Source of the DNA: Enterococcus sp. BWR-S5
Lineage (GTDB): Bacteria > Bacillota > Bacilli > Lactobacillales > Enterococcaceae
DNA length: 64,000 nucleotides
Direction: 5' to 3'
Assembly (NCBI RefSeq): GCF_016745255.1
Contig: NZ_JADOEQ010000011.1
Coordinates: forward strand, 99,215-163,214
Every line of letters starts with the position of its first letter. Position 1 is the first letter of the stretch. Positions 54,153 to 61,335 of the stretch are shown in pieces. The notes under the pieces were generated by a model that had not been told where the DNA came from, ran no database searches, and saw only the letters and a list, made by a program, of their open reading frames with translations. The position numbers were made by a program, and so were the translations under genes.

Positions 54153-55535
54153 TCAAGAGCTGCAACTATTCTTTACCTGCTTCAAGCCTTTTTTTCTGTA
54201 GATTGTTTTCCGTGAATAATCCCGTTGAAATAGGTATACTGTCAAGGCTGCTGTCAGAAACTCAGCCAATACAAAAGAAATCCAGATACCTTCAATCCCC
54301 ATTACTTTGCTAAGCAACCAAGCGAAAGGTAAAACTAAAAGCAACTGACGAAGCAACGTAATACTTAGAGAAAAGAAATTACTCCCTGTTGCTTGAAAAT
54401 AAGAAGCAAAAATATAACCAAGAGAACCAAAAACAAAGCTGAAGCTGATGGTTCTTAGCATACCAACACCAGTGGAAAGCAGGGCACTCTCATTCGTAAA
54501 CAGCTGCATAATTTCTTTTGGTAACAGCCAGAACAACAATAACCCGCCTATACTAAATATCATTGATAAAAGCAGTGAGAGCTTGAGTGTTTTCAGTAAT
54601 CGTTCTCTATTTTTCGCCCCATAGCTGTAACTTAGTATAGGCAGCGTGCCTTGAACAAGACCGCTAATTGGCATATAGACAAAGGATTGCAGCTTATAAT
54701 AAACGCCGAACACCGCAACACCGATTTCTGACACACCTTTTAGAATCAAATTGATGCCACTCACCATCACTGACCCAATAGACAGCATCAGAAATGAAGG
54801 AGCACTTATAAGATAGATTTCCTGAATCATTCGCCAATTCCAACTCATCCGTCGAAAAGAAATGGTCAGCTGCTGCTTTTGAAAAACCAATGCGACAACA
54901 GCCGTAAGCATGGCAAGAAGCTGACCTATTACTGTCGCAATAGCGGCTCCTTGAATGCCTAACGCGGGAAAACCAAACCAGCCAAAGATAAGAATTGGGT
55001 CCAGAATAATATTGGTTATTGCACCTATCAGTTGAAAAAACATAGGAGCAATCATATTGCCGCAGGCCTGTAAAATCTTTTCAATCATAATCTGGATATT
55101 CTGTCCAAAGCTAAAAAGAATAATAATACGTGTATAGCTGCCGCTTAGTCTGATTACCTCTTCGTTGTTCGAAAACAATCTCATAAACGGTTCTGATAGA
55201 AACAAACCAAGACTTACAATAATCAAGTAATGAACCATGGAGAGAATCAATCCCTGCGCAGCTGCCTGCTCTGCACTTTGCAGCTCTTTATTTCCCATTT
55301 TTCTTGCAATATACGCATTGACTCCTGTCCCAAATCCCACAGATAAAGCTAGTATCAGATTTTGTACAGGAAAAGCAACCGATAGAGCAGTCAATGCTTC
55401 ACTACTAATTTTTGCTACAAAAACTGAATCAACAATATTGTATAGCGATTGAACCACCATCGAAAAAATCGGCGGCAATGACATACTGATGATTAGCGGG
55501 AGAATCCTTCCCTGAGCCAGTTTATTTTTTTCCAT
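54153..55535 (-). CDS. MATE family multidrug efflux transporter
   Basis: A full-length MATE protein of 460 residues with twelve membrane segments. The N-terminal QGRILPLIISMSLPPIFSMV, GTGVNAYIARKMGN and SYSYGAKNRERLLKTL are family marks. It exports drugs or metabolites by Na+ or H+ antiport. It has an AGGAGGAATAT ribosome binding site. It is upstream of, and on the same strand as, the GyrI-like and TetR genes, but these have their own promoter. A similar but frameshifted MATE gene lies at 33646-35021. Confidence 0.95.
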   Translation of the reverse strand: MEKNKLAQGRILPLIISMSLPPIFSMVVQSLYNIVDSVFVAKISSEALTALSVAFPVQNLILALSVGFGTGVNAYIARKMGNKELQSAEQAAAQGLILSMVHYLIIVSLGLFLSEPFMRLFSNNEEVIRLSGSYTRIIILFSFGQNIQIMIEKILQACGNMIAPMFFQLIGAITNIILDPILIFGWFGFPALGIQGAAIATVIGQLLAMLTAVVALVFQKQQLTISFRRMSWNWRMIQEIYLISAPSFLMLSIGSVMVSGINLILKGVSEIGVAVFGVYYKLQSFVYMPISGLVQGTLPILSYSYGAKNRERLLKTLKLSLLLSMIFSIGGLLLFWLLPKEIMQLFTNESALLSTGVGMLRTISFSFVFGSLGYIFASYFQATGSNFFSLSITLLRQLLLVLPFAWLLSKVMGIEGIWISFVLAEFLTAALTVYLFQRDYSRKTIYRKKGLKQVKNSCSS

Positions 55536-55567
55536 ATATTCCTCCTGTTATAAAGTATTTTTTTTAA

Positions 55568-55626
55568 CAAAAAAAGCCACTTATTCCTACTGTTTGTTTT
55601 TCCGGGAAACAGTAAAAATACGTGGC
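55568..55626 (-). terminator. Rho-independent terminator of the PRD regulator gene
   Basis: On the minus strand GCCAC (55622-55626) pairs with GTGGC (55576-55580), with an inner ACTGTTT/AAACAGT stem, followed by seven T. Confidence 0.82.
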
Positions 55627-55662
55627 ATGTTTATGCATTCATTTTTTATCAATCAATTTTGA

Positions 55663-57516
55663 TTACTCGCACATTTCAATAAATGTTTTAAAGTTTGTCT
55701 GCTTGGACAGCTTTCTAACAAAGCTGCCTTCACTAAGTATCTTAACCAGTTGACTGAACAGCTCTTCAAAAGAATTGTCTCGTTCTTCCTTCATCGCCAA
55801 CAGTAAAACTAGGCGGACACGATTACCGCCCCAGTCAATAGGCTTATCGAGACAACAAACTGCAACAGCATTCTTAAGCGCACTCCGCTGAATCGCATGA
55901 GGAATTGCGTAATAATTACCATAAGAAGTGCTAGATAATTGCTCTCGACTTAACACCTTTTCCGTATAGTCTGGTTTGCAATACCCGTATTCTGTCAAAT
56001 TCCGACAGAGAAAGGTGATAACCTCTTCACGACTTTTGAATGTTTGACCGGGAAAGAATAATTCTTCCTTAAAAAACTGATTAAGGATAGACTCAGATGA
56101 TTCTCGTTTTTCAAGCAGCGCTTGAATATTTTTAACATCCTCATCACTAAAAAAGGAGTTGTAATGATAGATAGGTGTGTTTGTCGGAGTTGTTAATTCT
56201 TCCGTAGATAAAATTAGATCAAGCTCATCACCTAATAAATCCTCCACATCAAAAATAGAGGTCGATTCAATCAGTTCAATTGAGTATTTCGTCATTTTTT
56301 TCAGCTTATTTCGAACAAGACGCCGACTCGCGACACCATATGGACAAATTAACAAAAGCCTTCTTTTTTTCCCATAATTAATATTTTCTGAAGCCGAAAG
56401 AAAGTGCAAAGCAATGTAGGCAATCTCATCATCAGGAAATGTGATTCCCAGCTCCTTTTGAATAAAATCAGCCGCAAAAACACTCACATTATAAATAAAG
56501 GGAAACTTGTTCTTCATCTCTTCAGTTAGCGGATTCGTCAAATACTGCTTCTGTACTGCTCGTTCATACAATGCTGATAAATGGGTAATTAAGTAATCCT
56601 TCATACGCTCATCCGCAGAAAAATCAATATGAAACACAAGCGCAATATGTGTCAGCAAATGGTCCACCATCGTAACAAACTGCTCTTCATTTGTCTGGTC
56701 TGCCAATATAAATTTGCCCGAATATAGACGGGCAATATAGTATAACTCCTGTGAAGGAATGACAATAGACAGCTTTCTCTCAAGTTCCTTTGTAAATTGT
56801 TTTGCCAACTCGTAACTACGCTCATCAATTTGCTTGGTTCGATCAACCTGAACATAACTCCCCTTACTGATGCGTTCAATTAGAACAGCCACATGGAGGA
56901 TAAAAGAAATCGTTGAAAAATCATTCATCGCGAATTGGTTGCTCTTATGGTAAGAAACGATTAAGCCAGATAGCCGTTTTAAGTCACAAAATTCGAAATA
57001 ATCAGCATACTTATCCAAACTAAGCTTATGACTCTCTATCTCCTGATTAAGAAAAATATTGAATATTTGCCGTTTTTGCTCCTCTTTCCCCTCAATCAAT
57101 AAGCGGTTGTTTTTTCGAATAATACATAAGGATTCATCCCTTTGTGCAATCACTCTGTTCAGTTCCTTAACAATTCGATCCAGTGTTGATTCACTGATAA
57201 AGAATTCATCAGCCAATTCATAAAAGCCGGTATCCTGTTCATCAATGATTCGATTTAACAATTCAAATTGAAGGTTCTGCGGTTCATCTTCTGTCAGAAA
57301 TTCATCTAAATGATGGTCTGGGTCCTGAATAAAATATCCTCGGCCAGATTTCGATTCAATAACAGCAGTCTGAAACATATTGTTAATCTGCCGAATGTCA
57401 TTTCGGACTGTTTTCGAGGAGACACTCAAGGCTTCAGATAGACTGCTCGCCGTCATCATATCATGATTATTTATTAGTCTTTTAATCAATTCAGTTTGCC
57501 TTTTTGAGATATTCAT
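55663..57516 (-). CDS. PRD-domain transcriptional regulator (LicR/BglG-like with EIIA)
   Basis: A 617-residue regulator paralogous in layout to the one at 46778. N-terminal HTH segments (SASSLSEALSVSSKTVRNDI without the first residue TA, and FFISESTLDRIVKEL), two PRDs (conserved DDEIAYIALHFLSAS), an EIIB-like part (LLLICPYGVASRRLV) and C-terminal EIIA with YYAIPHAIQRS. It is on the same strand and downstream of the EIIA-GH1-EIIB-EIIC genes, with a weak hairpin between, and probably activates that operon. The start at 57516 has GGAGGGAAAT upstream; a frame from 57570 is not supported. Confidence 0.92.
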   Translation of the reverse strand: MNISKRQTELIKRLINNHDMMTASSLSEALSVSSKTVRNDIRQINNMFQTAVIESKSGRGYFIQDPDHHLDEFLTEDEPQNLQFELLNRIIDEQDTGFYELADEFFISESTLDRIVKELNRVIAQRDESLCIIRKNNRLLIEGKEEQKRQIFNIFLNQEIESHKLSLDKYADYFEFCDLKRLSGLIVSYHKSNQFAMNDFSTISFILHVAVLIERISKGSYVQVDRTKQIDERSYELAKQFTKELERKLSIVIPSQELYYIARLYSGKFILADQTNEEQFVTMVDHLLTHIALVFHIDFSADERMKDYLITHLSALYERAVQKQYLTNPLTEEMKNKFPFIYNVSVFAADFIQKELGITFPDDEIAYIALHFLSASENINYGKKRRLLLICPYGVASRRLVRNKLKKMTKYSIELIESTSIFDVEDLLGDELDLILSTEELTTPTNTPIYHYNSFFSDEDVKNIQALLEKRESSESILNQFFKEELFFPGQTFKSREEVITFLCRNLTEYGYCKPDYTEKVLSREQLSSTSYGNYYAIPHAIQRSALKNAVAVCCLDKPIDWGGNRVRLVLLLAMKEERDNSFEELFSQLVKILSEGSFVRKLSKQTNFKTFIEMCE

Positions 57517-57604
57517 ATTTCCCTCCTGAAACGCTCGTACTGTTTTCTTCAGTATATCATTTCTACCCATAAAATAACACGTGAATAAGATTTATGTACA
57601 AACA

Positions 57605-57640
57605 GAGAACAAGGTCAGCTCATTTACTGACCTTATTCCT
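57605..57640 (-). terminator. Weak hairpin after the EIIC gene
   Basis: AAGGTCAG (57611-57618) pairs with CTGACCTT (57627-57634). The T-tract on the minus strand is poor (GTTCTCTG), so readthrough into the regulator gene is likely. Confidence 0.5.
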
Positions 57641-57650
57641 ATCTTTATTT

Positions 57651-58987
57651 TTACCCTTCTGCAGCGGTCTCTCCTGCTGGGGCTGTCTCTTCCTTCGCTT
57701 CAGATTCAGCCTCTAAAGCAACCAGATTTTTTTCATACACTTTTAGGAATGGGTAATACATTAAGCCATTCAATACAATCAATACAAATACTAATACAAC
57801 TGCTCCCAATCCATTGTTGACAGGAAAGCTCCTATTGGGGCCGGCATCTGCCAAGAAAAGACAGCAAAGGTTTTTCCTACAATTCCCCATGACATACACA
57901 GATAGGTCACTACACCATTGAAAACAGAGGTAAAGATGAATGGGAAAAAGAAAATTGGATTCAACATTAACGGCGTTCCAAAAATGATTGGTTCAGAGAT
58001 ACCGAAAATTGATGGTAGAAAACCGATTTTCCCAACAGTACTCAACTGTTTCGAACGAGAACGCATCATTAAAAGTGACAGGGCCAAAACAGAACCAGAT
58101 CCGCCAATAATAACGAAATATGTCCAGAATGGCGTTGTAAAGATGTGTGATAAATCAGAACCCGCCATTTTCTCTGCCGCATTGATTGACAGATTACCAT
58201 CACGGATTGGTCCTAAAATTCCCGCAAGTGCAGCGTCGTGAATACCGAAAAACCAAAACAGATGAATGAGGAAAATAATCAAAATTGTGAACGGCAGGCT
58301 GTCAGCAGCTTTAAAGCTTGGAGCCATAATATCATATAAGAACTGAACGGCTGTTGTTTCCATTGAGTGGAAGATAATGAAAATCACTGAGAAAAATGTC
58401 AGTAAAATAAGTCCGGGTACCAACGCCGCGAAAGTCTCAGATAAAGAAGCAGGCACGCTGTCCGGCATCTTGATTCGGCCAATATTTTTTTTACGCATCC
58501 AATGATAGCCTTCTACTGTAACAATTGCTACAAAGATTGCCAGCAGAATTCCTCGACCATCCAAAAAACTGATTTCAACCTCTTTGCCATCCCAGCCCAT
58601 TTTCAGTGGTTCTAAAACCAGCATCAAAAATCCGGCAATTGCAAACATCATCGGCCGTAAGATATCTTCTTTATAGTGTCGGCAAAGATAATAAGTAATT
58701 CCTACACAAATGAACAGTGACATCGCACTTAATGTGACCCCGCTAATCCAATTCAGAATCATACTATTTTTTTCCGCAAAATCTGCCCAAGCTAGAATAA
58801 ATCCGTTAGTGGTGTCTTCTGTAACAGGTGCTGCCTTTAAAATAATTGGAATTGATCCAAATAATGTGATTGGCAGCATTGACATAAACGCATCTCTCGT
58901 TGCTTTTAAGTGCCGTTGCTGACTCAGCTTATTGGCGATTGGAGAAATATAACGATCCATTCTTTCACTTAACGTACTAAACCCCAT
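57651..58987 (-). pseudogene. PTS cellobiose-family EIIC, frameshifted near the C-terminus
   Basis: The first 394 residues read as a normal Lac-family EIIC (MDRYISPIANKLSQQRHLKA; GISEPIIFGTPLMLNP; WQMPAPIGAFLSTMDW). The frame then shifts, giving a premature stop three residues later. The expected tail continues one frame over (GAVVLVFVLIVLNG, YYPFLKVYEKNLVALEAE) to 57651, and it matches the end of the EIIC at 44923 (YPFFKVYEKELLAEE). Adding one G to the G3 at 57805-57807 restores one frame of 445 residues. The product may be slightly truncated but active, inactive, or the base was lost in sequencing. Start: GGAGGGTAAAA before the ATG. Confidence 0.88.
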
Positions 58988-58991
58988 TTTT

Positions 58992-59282
58992 TTACCCTCC
59001 TATCAAGCTTTTGATATCTTCATAAACACCCTTGCCATCCATCATGCCATATTTAACAGGCGAAATAGCCTGTACCGGTACACTGACTGCCTCTTCAATC
59101 TGCGGCAGTAGAAAACGAATTTGCGGACCAATTAAGACCAAATCAACATCTGAAAGATAGTCTTTGTATTCAGACTCGCTATAAGCGCTAACCTTCACCG
59201 TATTTTCTGAAGCTGCTTCTATTTTCTTTGCAAGGATCCCTGTAGACATTCCTGCATTACACACTAACATAATTTTTTTCAT
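58992..59282 (-). CDS. PTS lactose/cellobiose-family EIIB
   Basis: A 96-residue EIIB. Phospho-Cys8 lies in MLVCNAGMSTGILAKK; SDVDLVLIGPQIRFLLPQ and the end PVKYGMMDGKGV are family marks. It receives phosphate from EIIA and phosphorylates the sugar transported by the EIIC encoded 4 bp downstream. The start at 59282 has AAGGAGTCGGAAG upstream. It follows the GH1 gene at 113 bp. Confidence 0.94.
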   Translation of the reverse strand: MKKIMLVCNAGMSTGILAKKIEAASENTVKVSAYSESEYKDYLSDVDLVLIGPQIRFLLPQIEEAVSVPVQAISPVKYGMMDGKGVYEDIKSLIGG

Positions 59283-59395
59283 TTTCTTCCGACTCCTTCT
59301 CTCATTGAATAAGAACTGGTTACTTACAGGATGGTGGAGAAGCGGCAGCCCCTCCAACAGCTTTATCTATTTCTGCGTACAATTCGCTTAGCAAA

Positions 59396-60793
59396 TTATG
59401 AGTTGAACGGACGACGCTTAATCAGTGCTCCCTGACTTTCGATAATTTCCTTAAACCAATAGTAAGAAGCTTTGGGTTTCCTGATTTGCTCTTTGTCAAA
59501 ATCTACAGCAACAATACCATAACGTTTCTCCACACCATTTTTCCAAGAATAAAGATCAAACGGTGCCCACGCATAGTAGCCGCGTATATCACAGCCAGCA
59601 TCCATCGCATTCATGATTGCGTTGATATGATCGTTCATAAAGGCAATTCGGTAATCATCATTTACTTGATTCACGGTGACATCTTCACGAACACCGATTC
59701 CATTTTCCGTTACATACAATGGTCTTTGGTAACGCTGATAGGCTTCAATCAGTCCATCTTCCAATCCTTTTGGATAGATTTCCGTGTCCCATTCCGTTGT
59801 TTCATTGTTTGGGTCTTTGACTTGTTCAAACCAGTTTTTAATCAATACCTTGCTCTCACCTTTTTTCCCGCTGTGATTAAAGGACAGCTGTGTTTCTCCT
59901 TCTGTATATGGTTTTACCAGTGTTCTTGAGTAATAATTCAGACCAATGAAATCGACGGTATTTTCTTTAATGACCTTCAATTCATCTGCTTTCATAAAGC
60001 TGATATCATGCTTTTTCGCTAATTCAGCAACCAAATCAATCGGAAACTCACCCAAAGCAGCCGTATCTAAAATCCAATTATTACAATAGTTGTCAGCGTA
60101 ACGCATTGCAATTTTTGTTTCAATCGTATCATCTACTCCATTAACCGGCGTATAGCTGTGAACGATACCAATTTTTCCTTTGTGGTTTCCTTCTCTAAAA
60201 GCTTTTACCCCCAAAGCACTAGCATACATAACATTATACGCAGCAATCATCGTTTTCTGTGTATCTTGATACCCCGGTGGATAATTGCCGATTTTATAGC
60301 CATTGACGACAAACCATTTTGGTTCATTGAAAGTCGTCCAGTTTACAATCTTATCGCCAAAGCTTTCATAACAAACCTTTGCATAGTGTTCAAAGGCTGA
60401 GCAGACCTCATGATTTAACCAGCCGCCAGTCTCCTCCCAATATTGCGGTAAATCCCAATGATAGAGTGTAACAAAGGGCTCAATACCATATTTATGACAA
60501 GCATCCAACACCTTATGATAAAACTCAAGCCCTTTTTCATTGATGTCTCCGGCCTGATTCTTAATAATTCTTGGCCAAGCCAATGAAAACCGATAGGAAT
60601 TCTGACCGCCTTCCTTCATCATCCGGATATCCTCTTCATAACGATGGTAATGGTCACTGGCAACATCGCCATTTTCCAAGTTTGCTTCATGAAGATAATG
60701 ATCCCACATTGACTCTGCCTTATCGTCTACATTCCAAGCTCCTTCACATTGATAAGAAGCTGTTGCGCCGCCCCACAAGAAATTTTTATCCAT
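59396..60793 (-). CDS. 6-phospho-beta-glucosidase, GH1 (third PTS operon)
   Basis: A 465-residue GH1 enzyme. Acid/base Glu157 is in NWTTFNEPKW, nucleophile Glu363 in [26 protein letters not shown] is the family start. It belongs to a subgroup closer to classical beta-glucosidase-like sequences (YHWDLPQYWEETGGW) than the other two paralogues, but its PTS context suggests a phosphorylated substrate. The start at 60793 has GGAG ten bases upstream and overlaps the EIIA gene end by 8 bp. Confidence 0.95.
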   Translation of the reverse strand: MDKNFLWGGATASYQCEGAWNVDDKAESMWDHYLHEANLENGDVASDHYHRYEEDIRMMKEGGQNSYRFSLAWPRIIKNQAGDINEKGLEFYHKVLDACHKYGIEPFVTLYHWDLPQYWEETGGWLNHEVCSAFEHYAKVCYESFGDKIVNWTTFNEPKWFVVNGYKIGNYPPGYQDTQKTMIAAYNVMYASALGVKAFREGNHKGKIGIVHSYTPVNGVDDTIETKIAMRYADNYCNNWILDTAALGEFPIDLVAELAKKHDISFMKADELKVIKENTVDFIGLNYYSRTLVKPYTEGETQLSFNHSGKKGESKVLIKNWFEQVKDPNNETTEWDTEIYPKGLEDGLIEAYQRYQRPLYVTENGIGVREDVTVNQVNDDYRIAFMNDHINAIMNAMDAGCDIRGYYAWAPFDLYSWKNGVEKRYGIVAVDFDKEQIRKPKASYYWFKEIIESQGALIKRRPFNS

Positions 60794-61127
60794 TAACAAT
60801 GGTCTCCTTCCATTTATACAATTCACCTAGCTCACCAATCATATCTACAGCAATATCTGTTGAAGAGAGATGCCCCTCAGCATGGACCAGCAGCAAGTCT
60901 ACCTCTTTCATTTTTTCCTCTGATGATAGTTTTCGTAACAGCTCTGCATGTGCCTTATGTGCCAGCTTTATTTCCTCTTTTGCTTCTGCAAATTTTTCAT
61001 CAAATAATTTATTGTTCATTTTCTTTACTTCAATCAGTGCTTCGTATGCACTGCTTTTAGCATTTCCCGCATGCAAAATAATCGCCATGGAATCTAATTC
61101 TGTACTAAATTGATTTTCCTCCAGCAT
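60786..61127 (-). CDS. PTS lactose/cellobiose-family EIIA
   Basis: A 113-residue EIIA of the Lac family. SMAIILHAGNAKSSAYEALI and the active-site VDLLLVHAEGHLSSTD are the marks. It is the first gene of the third beta-glucoside operon (EIIA, GH1, EIIB, EIIC, regulator). The ATG has an AGGAGGTTATGCT ribosome binding site. Its promoter region carries a cre-like site and two matching 21-bp operators. Confidence 0.95.
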   Translation of the reverse strand: MLEENQFSTELDSMAIILHAGNAKSSAYEALIEVKKMNNKLFDEKFAEAKEEIKLAHKAHAELLRKLSSEEKMKEVDLLLVHAEGHLSSTDIAVDMIGELGELYKWKETIVNG

Positions 61128-61155
61128 AGCATAACCTCCTTGTTCTTCTATACTT

Positions 61156-61184
61156 ACTATAAAACGTTTTCAATCCAACTTAAA
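61156..61184 (-). promoter_or_regulatory. Candidate promoter of the third PTS/GH1 operon
   Basis: On the minus strand a weak -35 TTTAAG (61179-61184), 17-bp spacer and -10 TATAGT (61156-61161). The poor -35 fits an activator-dependent promoter with its activator sites upstream at 61193-61254. Confidence 0.5.
61159..61172. promoter_or_regulatory. cre-like site in the third PTS promoter
   Basis: ATAAAACGTTTTCA matches 12 of 14 CcpA consensus positions (TGAAAACGTTTTAT on the minus strand). It covers the spacer and -10 region, where CcpA would repress. Confidence 0.5.
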
Positions 61185-61192
61185 ATTTTTCT

Positions 61193-61213
61193 TTTCCACA
61201 TCCAATGTGGAAA
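61193..61213. promoter_or_regulatory. Operator site A for the PRD regulator
   Basis: TTTCCACAT-CCA-ATGTGGAAA, perfect 9-bp arms around three bases. It shares 16 of 21 positions with site B, whose centre is 41 bp (about four helical turns) away. It lies just upstream of the -35 box. Confidence 0.72.
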
Positions 61214-61233
61214 CTACAAGCTAAATTCAGTAT

Positions 61234-61254
61234 TTACCACTTTGAATGTGGTAA
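61234..61254. promoter_or_regulatory. Operator site B for the PRD regulator
   Basis: TTACCAC-7-GTGGTAA, the second copy of the 21-bp dyad found at 61193-61213. Two phased copies upstream of a weak promoter suggest cooperative activator binding. Confidence 0.68.
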
Positions 61255-61267
61255 CTATTGAAGCTGC

Positions 61268-61315
61268 AAAAAAAGCATTCATTCACAACAATAGTAAGCT
61301 GTGAATGAATGCTTT
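61268..61315 (-). terminator. Rho-independent terminator of the YfhO-family gene
   Basis: A perfect 16-bp stem AAAGCATTCATTCACA (61272-61287) / TGTGAATGAATGCTTT (61300-61315) followed on the minus strand by seven T. It lies 20 bp after the YfhO-family stop. Confidence 0.92.
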
Positions 61316-61335
61316 AAATGATAACCAAAACAAAA

